A stretch of DNA of 64,000 nt from Halostella pelagica (lineage in GTDB: Archaea; Halobacteriota; Halobacteria; Halobacteriales; Natronoarchaeaceae). The notes beneath the pieces are model-generated. The model was not told where the DNA came from and made no database searches. It saw only the letters and a list, made by a program, of their open reading frames with translations. The stretch is from NCBI GenBank assembly GCA_005954745.1, contig CP040678.1, positions 434,001-498,000 of the forward strand. Direction: 5' to 3'. Every line of letters begins with the position of its first letter. Position 1 is the stretch's first letter. Position numbers and translations under genes: made by a program. Of this stretch, positions 24,879 to 33,881 are shown one piece after another.

Positions 24879-25129
24879 ATGGGGGCCGGGACGGCCGGGT
24901 CGGCCGCGCTGGGGCGCTCGGTGTTCCGGCCGGTGCGACCTCGACGGTCGACGCCGTCGAGGAGTTAGAGGGCAGGCGAAAGCGGCGACTGAAGCGGCGC
25001 GTTCTCAGGTCGCGTCCCTTCGGCGAGTACCGCCGCGCCCTCGCCCGGATCGATGCGGTACGCAACGCCAAGCTATCGCCCGACGACCTGACGGCGGAAG
25101 ACGCCTGCGCGACGGTCGGATACCGCTAA
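24879..25129 (+). pseudogene. Frameshifted remnant of a small basic protein with a Tat-like N-terminus
   Basis: From the ATG at 24879 the frame reads MGAGTAGSAALG and then loses sense; from about 24915 another frame reads GVPAGATSTVDAVEELEGRR and on to ATVGYR with a stop at 25127-25129. One extra G in the GGGG run 24911-24914 would join them into one protein. Upstream in the first frame RRSVLRA precedes the ATG, giving a twin-arginine-like signal, but no start codon is available there, so a second lesion is likely. Either a decayed gene or a sequencing indel. Confidence 0.45.
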
Positions 25130-25174
25130 CGGCCCAAGACTCTTTTCGGCTCGTCGCGAAAACAACCCCGTCAG

Positions 25175-25564
25175 ATGTCGACCGAAACGCCCCGCGGCGG
25201 TCGTAGTGACGCCCCCTCCGTCGGTCAGATGGACTACGCGTACGTCACGGTCGGGCGGTCGTGGGCGGTCGTCGCCCCCGTCCTCGCGGCGTTCGCCGGC
25301 GGAGCGTGGGGTCGGTCAGACGTGCGACTCGCCGCCGTCTTCGGCGTCGTCGTGTCCCTGTTCACGGCCGTCCTCCTGGTACTGCGTCGCCGCGTCCGCC
25401 GCCACACCGCCGACCCCATCGCCGAGACGGGGTCGTCCGACTTGTCGGCGACCCAGCGCGACTTCGCCGAGCGCTGGCGGGCAGTGAACCGGCGCGTGGT
25501 CGCGGCCGCTCTCCTCCTCCCGGTCGCCGGCGGGATCGGGGCGGGCGTCGCGGTAGTCGCCTGA
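25175..25564 (+). CDS. Three-helix membrane protein
   Basis: 129 aa, MSTETPRGGRSDAPSVGQ. A polar N-terminus of about 25 residues, then three hydrophobic segments (about 28-44, 50-69, 108-128) separated by an Arg-rich cytoplasmic loop (RRRVRRH). No recognised family. Isolated between the degenerate gene and the MOSC gene. Confidence 0.6.
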   Translation: MSTETPRGGRSDAPSVGQMDYAYVTVGRSWAVVAPVLAAFAGGAWGRSDVRLAAVFGVVVSLFTAVLLVLRRRVRRHTADPIAETGSSDLSATQRDFAERWRAVNRRVVAAALLLPVAGGIGAGVAVVA

Positions 25565-25691
25565 GGCCGTCCCGGCGATACGCTCGCCTCGCCGGTGAAC
25601 GACCGCGGGGACCTCCCCGACGCGCGGCGGTCAGGGGACGGTTCTTTCACCGACCACAACCCTTGTAATCGCTGCCGAAGTATCCCCTCGC

Positions 25692-26471
25692 GTGCAACTA
25701 CCGACGGTCGAACGGATCCGGACCTACCCGATCAAGTCGCTGGACGGCGCGGAGCGCGAGCGGGCAGAACTGGTGTCGGGCGGCTGTCTCGCCGGCGACC
25801 GCGAGTTCGCTATCGTCGACAACGAGGGGGAGTACGTCAACGGCATCCGGACGCCCGACGTCCACGGCCTCTCCGTCTCAGTCGACCGCGAGAGCGAGAC
25901 GGTGGTCATCGGCCGTAGAGGCGAGAACGAGCGCCGCGAGTTCGACCTGAACGACCGTGCGGACCTGAACGCCTGGCTCTCCGACTACTTCGGCTTCGAC
26001 GTCACCGTGGTGCGCGACGAGACCGGCATGCCGGACCGACCCGACCGGGGACCGACGGTGATCAGCGCGGCGACGCTCCGAGAGGTGGCGTCCTGGTTCG
26101 ACGGCGTCACCGTCGACGGCACGCGTCGCCGCTTCCGCGCCAACGTCGAGATCGGCGGCGTCCCGCCGTTCTGGGAGGACAGGCTCTACGGTGCGGACGG
26201 AACGCGGTCCTTCGAGATCGGAGACGTTCGGTTCGAAGGCGACGGTCCCTGCGGCCGCTGTGCCGTTCCGACCCGCGATCCGGATACGGGTGAACGAACG
26301 GAGGGGTTTCAGGAACGGTTCGTCGAAAAGCGCGAGGAGACGCTTCCCGAGTGGACGCCGTCGGAGCGGTTCGACCACTATTACAAGCTGATGACGAACA
26401 CGCGCGTTCCCGGACCCGGCCGGGGAGAAACGATCAGCGTTGGCGACTCGGTACGGATGCTGTCGGACTGA
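25692..26471 (+). CDS. MOSC domain protein with N-terminal beta-barrel
   Basis: 259 aa, GTG start (MQLPTVERIRTYPIKSLDGAE). N-terminal MOSC_N barrel with the YPIKSLDG opening and a C-terminal MOSC domain with RFRANVEIGGVPPFWED and GDGPCGRCAVPTRDPDTG containing the conserved Cys. MOSC domains bind or transfer sulfur in molybdenum cofactor chemistry (as in mARC and the Moco sulfurase C-terminus). The electron partner may be a separate ferredoxin. Overlaps the convergent 2Fe-2S gene by 38 bp. Confidence 0.88.
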   Translation: MQLPTVERIRTYPIKSLDGAERERAELVSGGCLAGDREFAIVDNEGEYVNGIRTPDVHGLSVSVDRESETVVIGRRGENERREFDLNDRADLNAWLSDYFGFDVTVVRDETGMPDRPDRGPTVISAATLREVASWFDGVTVDGTRRRFRANVEIGGVPPFWEDRLYGADGTRSFEIGDVRFEGDGPCGRCAVPTRDPDTGERTEGFQERFVEKREETLPEWTPSERFDHYYKLMTNTRVPGPGRGETISVGDSVRMLSD

Positions 26472-26796
26472 CGCCGAGGCGGTCCGCCGCCGGGCCGAAC
26501 TCTCCGTCGAGCAGCGCCGGCACCTCGTCAGGGGTCACGTCGGAGTACCACTCGTTTCGCGGCTGGATCGCTATCGCGGTTCCGTCCTCGCTACAGAGGC
26601 CGAGACAGGTGGTCTCGGCGACGTAGACGTGCGACCAGAACACGTCGCGCTCGCGGAGCCACGACTTCACCGCGTCCAGCACTTCGCGGCCGCCGACGTC
26701 CGCACAGCAGGCGTACTCGGCGTCGCGGTCGTTCGTGCAGACGAGGACGTGATCGGTAAATCCCTCCTCGCGGACCTCGTCAGTGCGGCGTCTCAC
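26434..26796 (-). CDS. Thioredoxin-like (2Fe-2S) ferredoxin downstream of cbtBA
   Basis: 120 aa. Cysteines C20, C30/C31, C64 and C68 (C-x9/10-C ... C-x3-C in TTCLGLCSEDG) match the thioredoxin-fold 2Fe-2S ferredoxins, the same module as the C-terminus of the long CbiX. It overlaps the cbtA stop by 17 bp and is convergent with the MOSC gene, overlapping it by 38 bp. Its place in the cbtB-cbtA operon points to a redox role in cobalt uptake or insertion. Confidence 0.85.
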   Translation of the reverse strand: MRRRTDEVREEGFTDHVLVCTNDRDAEYACCADVGGREVLDAVKSWLRERDVFWSHVYVAETTCLGLCSEDGTAIAIQPRNEWYSDVTPDEVPALLDGEFGPAADRLGVSPTASVPSRQR

Positions 26797-27475
26797 GGGG
26801 GATCGTCAGTTCCGAGGCGGCGGTGCGGTCGAGAAGCCAAGTGTGTGCGGTCGCCAGCGTCATCCAGAGGAGGACCTGCCCGACGACGACCAGGCCGCGG
26901 TACGCCGTCGCCAGCCCGTCCGGGATCGGGCCGGACGAGGAGGCCGTCGGCGCGAAAAACGCCGCGGCGACGACGAGGCCGAACGGAAGGAGGGCGGCCG
27001 CCGCGCGAGCGACGGTCGCGGTGCCCTCGGTCCGCCGCCAGGCGAGCGCCGACAGCGCACAGGCCAGCGCTCCGAGCGCCATCATCCCCGCGTAGATGAC
27101 GAGTCTGGCGTCGCTCCCGAGCGCGTACTCCGCGCCGGGTGCCTGCGGCGGCAACGCCAGCCACGGCGCGCCGGAGACGGTGACGAACCCGGCGGCCGCG
27201 AGCAGGTAGTTCCGCGTGTCGGTAGCACCCGGTAGCGCGGGTTCGAACAGGTAGTACACCACCCCGAAGGCCGCCCCGAGCAACAGGCCGAACAGGCCGC
27301 CGCCGACGACGCTCGGTGCGGCCGCGACGAGGTCGATGCCGGACTCGTGGCCGTGGCCCGCCTCGAACGTCTCGGCGAACGCGATCGCCGGCGTCGCCAC
27401 GAGCGCGACGAACAGGCCGTACGCGACGCCTGCGACCGCTCCCGCGCCGACGCCGCGTTTCAGGGCGTCGTACAT
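26780..27475 (-). CDS. cbtA: Cobalt transporter subunit CbtA
   Basis: 231 aa, about five to six membrane helices. The signatures HGHESG after helix 1 and the HTW in the last helix (LATAHTWLLDRT) fit CbtA, with His residues near the membrane surface. CbtAB are predicted cobalt transporters, found under B12 riboswitches in bacteria. The ATG overlaps the cbtB stop by one base (CATCAG region at 27475), so the two are coupled. Confidence 0.9.
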   Translation of the reverse strand: MYDALKRGVGAGAVAGVAYGLFVALVATPAIAFAETFEAGHGHESGIDLVAAAPSVVGGGLFGLLLGAAFGVVYYLFEPALPGATDTRNYLLAAAGFVTVSGAPWLALPPQAPGAEYALGSDARLVIYAGMMALGALACALSALAWRRTEGTATVARAAAALLPFGLVVAAAFFAPTASSSGPIPDGLATAYRGLVVVGQVLLWMTLATAHTWLLDRTAASELTIPRETPH

Positions 27476-27660
27476 CAGTGGCAGGTGACGCCGGCGGCGT
27501 GCCGGAAGTTGTGCATCGCGTCGTGGGCCATCGGGTCCTGCAGGAACATGAGTGTGAAGCCGAGCGCGGCCGCGAGGCCGATCGCCAGCGCCGCTCGCGT
27601 CGGCGTCAGTTCGGTGCCCGCGCGTTCGATGCGGTCGTGAACGGTGTCTGCGGTCTCCAT
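27475..27660 (-). CDS. cbtB: Cobalt transporter subunit CbtB
   Basis: 61 aa, one membrane helix (about 22-40) and a C-terminal metal motif with H46, H50, H54, C60 and H61 (PMAHDAMHNFRHAAGVTCH), the hallmark of CbtB. It likely binds Co2+ and hands it to CbtA. First gene of the cbtB-cbtA-2Fe-2S operon. The shared cobalamin operator-like element lies 21-36 bp upstream. Confidence 0.92.
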   Translation of the reverse strand: METADTVHDRIERAGTELTPTRAALAIGLAAALGFTLMFLQDPMAHDAMHNFRHAAGVTCH

Positions 27661-27680
27661 TGAAACTCTACTTTCAATAG

Positions 27681-27696
27681 AACAAATATGATTGTA
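27681..27696 (-). promoter_or_regulatory. Putative cobalamin-regulon operator of cbtBA (site 3)
   Basis: aacaaatatgattgta on the + strand: CAA-N6-TTG core, preceded by atag as at cbiT (ttagaacaa). Located 21-36 bp upstream of the cbtB ATG. Same inverted repeat as at the cbiT and cbiH1 promoters, less perfect in the outer arm (TTGTA). Confidence 0.5.
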
Positions 27697-27777
27697 AAAC
27701 TTCCGCCTCTCGTCGCGTCCGTCTCGGCCGTCGGTCCCTTCGACCGTCGATCACTCCCGGGCCCGGCGGACACCCGG

Positions 27778-29952
27778 CTACTCTCGCGCCCGGCCGACCG
27801 CCCGCTCGACGCGCTCGGGGGTGAGCGCGGAGAGCGGCACCCGTTCGCCGCCGGTAGCCTCGACAACGTCCCCGGTCAGGCCGGTACGGTCGTCCCCGCC
27901 GGCGTCCACGGCGACGACGTGTGCGCCCCGGTCGGCGAGCGCCTCGGCGGCCGCTCGCGTCTCCGCAGTGGGGTTCTCGCTCGCGTTCGCCCGCCCGTCG
28001 GTGACGAGCACGACGACGCTCGTCCCGGGGTCGGCCCGCGCCACGACTTCGCTCGTCGTCCGCAGGCCCGCCGGAAGCGGCGTCCGGTCGCCGACGGGCA
28101 GTTCCTTCAGGTGCCGCGCCGCCAGCGTCACGCTGTCCGTCGGCGGCAGGAGCACCTCGGCGTCGTCGCCCGCGAACGCCACGACGGCGACGTCGTCGCG
28201 CTGCTCGTAGGCGTCCTGCAACAGTTCCAGCGCGACACCCTTCGCCGTCCGCATCGGCCCGCGCATCGACGCGCTCGCGTCCAGCGCGAACACGACTAAG
28301 GCGTTGCTCTCGCCCGAGCGCACCGACTGCCGGAGGTCCCGCGACTCGACGCTGTCCGACCCGCGCGCCGCGGCCGCCCTGACGGACGCGGCGGCGTCGA
28401 CGCTCCCCGATTCAGCTCGTTCGGTGCGGACTCGTGCTCCCTCGTTGTCCGCGCTGGGGGTCAGGTCGGCGCGGGAGCCGGTGCCGCCGGCGCCCGTCGC
28501 CGCTGTCGCCGCCTCCGTTTCCACGCCCGGCGCGACGGCGTCGCCGACCTCAGCCCGGGTCTGACCGGGGATCAGCGGTGTGCCGTCCACCCCGTCGTCA
28601 CCGTCGGGGCGGTTCTCGTCGTTCCCGTTCTCCGGGTCGCCCGCTTCGCCATCGTCAGTATCGCCGCGGCACCCGTCGCGCTCGTCCGGACTGTCGCCGT
28701 CGCTCCCGCCGGCTGGTCGCGGTTGGGGTGCGTCGCCTGCGCCGCCGTCCTGGCCACCGGTATCGTCGCTCTCGCCGGGTTCGCCCGATCCGCCGTCCGA
28801 CCCGTCTCCGTCCTCAGCCGGTTCGTCACTCTCTCCGTCGGCGTTGCCGGAACCGCCGGCCTCGTCGCCGTCCGCGCCGCTCTCGCCGTCGCCATCGTCA
28901 CTGTCTCTACCGTCTGCCGTGTCGTCGCCCGCGTTCTCCCCTTCGTCGAAGTGGTCGTCCACCACGTCCTCCGGGTCGGGCGCGTCCTCGAACGGTTTCG
29001 ACTGAAGCCGGTGGGGCAGGGTCAACTCCGCGGCGCGGCGTACGTCGCCCTCGATGACGCTCGCGCGGCCGGAAAGCGCCGCGATGGTCCGAGCGGCCCG
29101 TGCGGTGGCGATATCGCCGCGGTGGCCGTCGACGCCGGCATCCCGGCAGAGCTCTGCGATCTCCGCCGCGAACTCGCGGGGGAGCGTCACGTCGTCTATC
29201 AGGTCGCGGGCGGAAAGCAGCGACTCGCGGTGGTCGGCGGTGGCGTCGTCAGCGGCCGCCCACGAGTCGTTCAGCGCGCGGTCGATGATCTCCACGCGGT
29301 CGTCGACGTCCTCGCAGCCGGTCACCGTCGCCTGGAGCGCGAAGCGGTCGCGTAGCTGGGGTCGCAGATCACCCTCCTCCGGGTTCATCGTCCCGACGAG
29401 GGTGAACTCCGCGGGGTGGGCGACACTGACACCGTCACGTTCGACGCGGTTGACGCCGCTCGCCGCGGCGTCGAGCAGAACGTCCACGAGATGGTCGTCG
29501 AGTAGGTTCACCTCGTCGACGTAGAGGATGCCGCGGTTTGCCCGGGCGAGCAGGCCGGGATCGAACTCGGGGTCGCCGTCCAGCGCGTCCGCGACCGACA
29601 GCGTGCCGACGACGCGCTCTCGCGTCGCGCCCAGCGGCAGGGTGACGAGCGGGACCGGGCGCGTCTCGACCGGCGGGTCCGCGCGCTCGCGGCAGTCCGC
29701 GCACTGCCGGTCGGGGTCGTCCGGCGGACAGCCGTAGGGACAGTCCGCGACGGCACGCTGTTCCGGGAGGAGGTCGGCCAGCGCCCGCACCGCGGTGGAC
29801 TTGGCGGTCCCCTTCTCGCCGCGAACGAGCAGGCCGTCTATCGCGTCGTTCGCGCCGACGACGAGCAGCGCCTCCTTCAGCGCCGCCTGCCCGACGACCG
29901 CCCCGATCGGCACGGCCGTCGACAGCTTTTTGCCGCTCGCTAAATCAACCAT
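27778..29952 (-). CDS. chlID: ChlI/ChlD-type AAA+ and VWA subunit of cobaltochelatase
   Basis: 724 aa fusion. AAA+ domain (about 15-330) with Walker A GEKGTAKST (45-53) and Walker B GILYVDEVNLL; a four-Cys insert C71, C75, C84, C87 (CPYGC ... CADC); an acidic Asp/Gly/Glu linker (about 335-480); and a C-terminal VWA domain with MIDAS DASASMRG and VLVTDGRANAS. It works as the ATP-driven partner of CobN in Co2+ insertion, as Mg chelatase I and D subunits do with H. Divergent from cobN with only 35 bp between the start codons. Confidence 0.92.
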   Translation of the reverse strand: MVDLASGKKLSTAVPIGAVVGQAALKEALLVVGANDAIDGLLVRGEKGTAKSTAVRALADLLPEQRAVADCPYGCPPDDPDRQCADCRERADPPVETRPVPLVTLPLGATRERVVGTLSVADALDGDPEFDPGLLARANRGILYVDEVNLLDDHLVDVLLDAAASGVNRVERDGVSVAHPAEFTLVGTMNPEEGDLRPQLRDRFALQATVTGCEDVDDRVEIIDRALNDSWAAADDATADHRESLLSARDLIDDVTLPREFAAEIAELCRDAGVDGHRGDIATARAARTIAALSGRASVIEGDVRRAAELTLPHRLQSKPFEDAPDPEDVVDDHFDEGENAGDDTADGRDSDDGDGESGADGDEAGGSGNADGESDEPAEDGDGSDGGSGEPGESDDTGGQDGGAGDAPQPRPAGGSDGDSPDERDGCRGDTDDGEAGDPENGNDENRPDGDDGVDGTPLIPGQTRAEVGDAVAPGVETEAATAATGAGGTGSRADLTPSADNEGARVRTERAESGSVDAAASVRAAAARGSDSVESRDLRQSVRSGESNALVVFALDASASMRGPMRTAKGVALELLQDAYEQRDDVAVVAFAGDDAEVLLPPTDSVTLAARHLKELPVGDRTPLPAGLRTTSEVVARADPGTSVVVLVTDGRANASENPTAETRAAAEALADRGAHVVAVDAGGDDRTGLTGDVVEATGGERVPLSALTPERVERAVGRARE

Positions 29953-29964
29953 ACTTGTATTAGT
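29940..29964. promoter_or_regulatory. Putative cobalamin-regulon operator between chlID and cobN (site 4)
   Basis: gctaaatcaaccatacttgt then attag (+ strand): CAA (29946-29948), N6, TTG (29955-29957), aligned base for base with gctaaaacaa...ttgtttta at cbiH1. TTG is 30 bp before the cobN ATG, matching the 29 bp at cbiT and cbiH1. The site also overlaps the chlID start codon (29950-29952), so one protein could control both genes. Confidence 0.55.
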
Positions 29965-29987
29965 AACAATAGAGGTTTAACAACGTT

Positions 29988-32900
29988 ATGCCTACCATCG
30001 CCATCTACACCGCGACCGAGAACGAGCTCGGGGCCGTCCAGCGCGCCGCCGAGCGGATAGACGCGGATCTGGTCGTGCGCTCGGAGAGCGACCTGGACGA
30101 CGAACCCGACGTGGACGAGTTCGTCGAGGCCGCCGCCGACGCCACGGCCGCCGTGTTCTGGCTCCACGGCGCAGAGGACAGCATGCCCGGCTACGACCGC
30201 GCCGTTTCCCGTCTGGCGGAGGCCGGTACGCCGCTGGTCGTGAAAGCCACCGGCGACGCGTTCGCGTTCGAAGACACCTCCGCCGCCGCCGAGCAGCGTG
30301 AGGCGGTCTATGAATACCTCGACCGCGGCGGCGCGGTCAACGTCGAGAACTGCGTGCGCTACCTCGTCGACGAGTTCGCCGACGCGGAGCGGGAGTACGA
30401 CGAACCCGTCGCGCTTCCGACCGAGGGCGTCTACCACCCGGACCACCCCGGGGCCGAGTACGAAGAACTGCGCGCCTCGCTCGACCCCGACAGTCCCACG
30501 GTCGCCGTCTGGTTCTACGAGTCGCACTGGACCCACGAGAACACGCGGTACGTCGACGCGCTGGTCCGCCACGTCGAGGCGCAGGGCGCGGACGCGCTCC
30601 CTGTGTTTTGTAACCCGGCGACCGACACGGAAGAGCAGGAAGACGCCGAGTGGGTCACCGACGAGTGGCTCACGGACGACGAGGGCGACCCGGTCGTCGA
30701 CGCCGTCCTCTCCTCCTTTATGTTCTCGCTGTCGATGGACGAGCGGGGCCGCAGCGCCGCCGACGAGGGCGATTCCGCCGAGGACGTGTTCCTCGACCGC
30801 CTCGGCGTCCCCGTCCTGCAGACGATCACGACGATGCGGTCGCGCTCGCGCTACCAGTCCTCGGACACGGGCGTGATGGGCTTCGAACTCGCGCTGTCGG
30901 TCGCGCTGCCGGAGTTCGACGGCAACGTCATCACCCACCCGATCAGTGGGAAGGAGCGCACCGACGACGACGCCGGTATCGGCTCCGCACCGAAACAGCA
31001 CTTCCCCATCGAGGACCGGGTCGACCACGCCGCCCGCCTCGCCGTCAACTGGGCGCACCTACGCCACGTACCCAACGACGAGAAACGGGTCGCCGTCGTC
31101 CTGCACAACTACCCGCCGAGCGACGACGGCATCGGCACCGCGTTCGGCCTCGACAGCCCCGAGAGCACGGTGAACCTGCTCGACGAACTGGGCGCGCGAG
31201 GGTACGACCTCGGAGGCCGTCGGCCAGAGTCCGGCCAGTCGCTCGTCGAGACGCTCACCTCGCAACTGACGCTGGACGACCGCTGGGTCGCGCCGGAAGA
31301 CGTGCGCGAGCGCTCGGTCGACGTGGTGTCGCCGGAGCAGTACGCCGACTGGTTCGCCGAAACCGACGAGCGATTCAGAGAGAACGTGGTCGAAGAGTGG
31401 GGCGAGGCCCCCGACCGCCCGTTCGCCATCCCGGGCGTGGAGTTCGGCAACGTCCTCGTGACGGTTCAGCCCCCGCGCGGGTTCGGCATGGACCCGTCGA
31501 AGGTGTACCACGACTCGGACCTCCAACCGCCCCACGACTACGTCGCGTTCTACTCGTGGCTCCGGAACGAGTTCGACGCCGACGGCGTCGTCCACCTCGG
31601 CACGCACGGCAGTCTAGAGTGGCTCCCGGGCAAGACCGTCGGTTTGAACGGCGAGAGTGCACCCGACCAGCTTATCGACGACCTACCGAACGTCTACCCG
31701 TACATCGTCAACAATCCCGGTGAGGGGACGCAGGCCAAGCGCCGCTCCTACGCCGCCGTCGTCGACTACCTGACGCCGGTGATGTCGAACGCTGGGACGT
31801 ACGACGAGATAGCCGAACTGGAGGAACTCGCCGACCGCTACCGAGAGGCCGGGATGGAGGACGCTCGCACCGACGACGGCGAGCATCTCGAACAGCTGAT
31901 CCGGGAGACGGTGGACGAACTCGACCTCGCGGTCGAGTTGGGTATCGCCGGAGAGATAGACGAGAAGGCCGACGTGCGCGGGCCGGACGAGGCGGGAACG
32001 ACGCTGGCGGAGGGCGACGTGGACGGGGACGAGGCGGACATCGACGAACTCGTCGAGCGCGTCCACGAGTACGTCACCGACGTGAAGACGACGCAGATCC
32101 GCCTCGGCCTGCACACGATGAGCGAACCGCCCGCTGACGACCGTCTCGTGGAGTATCTTGTCGCGCTCACCCGGCTCGAAAACCCGGGCGCGCCGAGCCT
32201 CCGCGAGAGCGTCGCCGGCGTCCTCGGCGTCGACTACCAGACGATGCTCGACGAACCGGGCGCGTACGACGAGACCCTCGGGATGACCTACGCCGAGGCC
32301 GCCGACGAGGTGTACGAGACGAGCGTCGACCTCGTGGAGACGCTCGCGGAGTACGAGTTCGACCTGCCGGCGAACGAGCAGGAGGCGGGACCGGATGACG
32401 AGGTGAACGCCAACCTGCTCGTCGTCGACATCGAACCGCTCGGTGACGGTCGCGCCAAGCGCGGCGCACACGACGACCTACGGGAGGCGCTCACGTACAT
32501 CTGCGAGGAGGCGCAACCGCGTGTCCAGGGGTCCGAGGACGAGATCCCCCGCACCGCAGACGCGCTGGCCGGCGAGTACGTCCCGCCGGGCGGCAGCGGT
32601 GCGCCGACCCGCGGCGGCGTCGACCTCCTGCCGACGGCGCGGAACTTCTACACGCTCGACCCGCGGAAGGTGCCAGCGAAGAGCGCGTGGCAGGTCGGCA
32701 GCGAGGTCGCCGACGGCGTCGCCGAGCGCCATCACGCTGAGGAGGGCGAGTACCCCGAGGAGATCGGCGTCGTCGCGTGGGGCACGCCGACCGTCCGCAC
32801 CCGCGGCGAAACCATCGCGCAGGTGCTCGCGCTGATGGGCGTCGAACCGGTGTGGACAGATGCCGGTCGGGTCGACGACGTGGAACCGATTCCGCTTTCC

Positions 32901-33881
32901 GAACTGGACCGCCCGCGAATAGACGTGACGACGCGCGTCTCCGGGCTGTTCCGTGATGCCTTCCCTGCCGCGGCGGGCGTCATCCACGACGCGGTGGAGG
33001 CGGTGGTCGACCTCGACGAACCGAACGAGATGAACTACGTGAAAAAGCACGTCGAGGAGGAGGCCGAGCGCCTGACCGAAGAGCGCGGTCTGGACGAGAG
33101 CGACGCCCGGGCGGCCGCCACGCACCGCGTGTTCACGACCCGTCCCGGCGGCTACGGCGCGGGGACGAACAAGGCGGTCGACGAGGGCAACTGGGACGAC
33201 CGCTCCGATCTGGCAGAGGTGTACGTCCAGTGGGGCGGCTACGCCATGGGCTCTCGCGGCAAGGTGTCGGAGGCCCACGACGCCTTCGAGCGTCGCCTCG
33301 GCAGCGTCGAGGCGACCGTGAAGATAGAGGACACCGCCGAGCAGGACGAGTTCGACTCCTCGGACTGGTACGCCTTTCACGGCGGGTTCATCTCCGCCGT
33401 CGCGGAGACGGCGGGCGAGGAACCTGCCTCCTACGTCGGCGACTCCTCGGACCCGGACAACGTCGACGTGTACACCAACGAGGAGAAGGTCCGCAAGGCG
33501 ATGCGCGCCCGCGTCCTCAACCCGCAGTGGCTCGATTCGATGGAGGAACACGACTACAAGGGCGCGGGCGACCTCTCGACCACCGTCGACGTCGTCCTCG
33601 GCTGGGACGCGACGACCGGCGTCGTCAGCGATACGCTCTGGGAGGACGTGGCCGAGAAGTACGCCTTCGACGCCGACCGGCAGGACTGGCTCCGCGACGT
33701 GAACCCGTGGGCGCTGGAGAGCATCACCGACACCCTGCTGGAGGCGATCGACCGCGACCTGTGGGACGCCGACGACGAGACGGAGGAGCGCCTGCGCGAC
33801 CTGAACCTGCGGGTCGACGGCGACCTGGAAGCGCGTGCCAGTGGGACGGACTCCACGGAGGTGGCAAGCGATGACGACTGA
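29988..33881 (+). CDS. cobN: Cobaltochelatase CobN subunit
   Basis: 1297 aa, the large porphyrin-binding chelatase subunit (CobN/ChlH/BchH family). Recognisable blocks include GVYHPDHPGAEY, PVFCNPATDTEEQ, NYPPSDDGIGTAFGLDSPES, VHLGTHGSLEWLPGK, YPYIVNNPGEGTQAKRRSYA, GLHTMSEPP, RPGGYGAGTNKAVDEGNW and YVQWGGYAMG. It holds the corrinoid while ChlID supplies ATP-driven remodelling for Co2+ insertion. First gene of cobN-cbiC-cbiE. The coding end overlaps cbiC by 11 bp. Acidic insertions (about 635-690) are typical of halophiles. Confidence 0.95.
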   Translation: MPTIAIYTATENELGAVQRAAERIDADLVVRSESDLDDEPDVDEFVEAAADATAAVFWLHGAEDSMPGYDRAVSRLAEAGTPLVVKATGDAFAFEDTSAAAEQREAVYEYLDRGGAVNVENCVRYLVDEFADAEREYDEPVALPTEGVYHPDHPGAEYEELRASLDPDSPTVAVWFYESHWTHENTRYVDALVRHVEAQGADALPVFCNPATDTEEQEDAEWVTDEWLTDDEGDPVVDAVLSSFMFSLSMDERGRSAADEGDSAEDVFLDRLGVPVLQTITTMRSRSRYQSSDTGVMGFELALSVALPEFDGNVITHPISGKERTDDDAGIGSAPKQHFPIEDRVDHAARLAVNWAHLRHVPNDEKRVAVVLHNYPPSDDGIGTAFGLDSPESTVNLLDELGARGYDLGGRRPESGQSLVETLTSQLTLDDRWVAPEDVRERSVDVVSPEQYADWFAETDERFRENVVEEWGEAPDRPFAIPGVEFGNVLVTVQPPRGFGMDPSKVYHDSDLQPPHDYVAFYSWLRNEFDADGVVHLGTHGSLEWLPGKTVGLNGESAPDQLIDDLPNVYPYIVNNPGEGTQAKRRSYAAVVDYLTPVMSNAGTYDEIAELEELADRYREAGMEDARTDDGEHLEQLIRETVDELDLAVELGIAGEIDEKADVRGPDEAGTTLAEGDVDGDEADIDELVERVHEYVTDVKTTQIRLGLHTMSEPPADDRLVEYLVALTRLENPGAPSLRESVAGVLGVDYQTMLDEPGAYDETLGMTYAEAADEVYETSVDLVETLAEYEFDLPANEQEAGPDDEVNANLLVVDIEPLGDGRAKRGAHDDLREALTYICEEAQPRVQGSEDEIPRTADALAGEYVPPGGSGAPTRGGVDLLPTARNFYTLDPRKVPAKSAWQVGSEVADGVAERHHAEEGEYPEEIGVVAWGTPTVRTRGETIAQVLALMGVEPVWTDAGRVDDVEPIPLSELDRPRIDVTTRVSGLFRDAFPAAAGVIHDAVEAVVDLDEPNEMNYVKKHVEEEAERLTEERGLDESDARAAATHRVFTTRPGGYGAGTNKAVDEGNWDDRSDLAEVYVQWGGYAMGSRGKVSEAHDAFERRLGSVEATVKIEDTAEQDEFDSSDWYAFHGGFISAVAETAGEEPASYVGDSSDPDNVDVYTNEEKVRKAMRARVLNPQWLDSMEEHDYKGAGDLSTTVDVVLGWDATTGVVSDTLWEDVAEKYAFDADRQDWLRDVNPWALESITDTLLEAIDRDLWDADDETEERLRDLNLRVDGDLEARASGTDSTEVASDDD

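Noticed and set aside
29965-29980. aacaatagaggtttaa as the operator at the chlID/cobN promoter
   Set aside because: The CAA-N6-TTG at 29946-29957 aligns better with the cbiH1 site and keeps the spacing to the cobN ATG.
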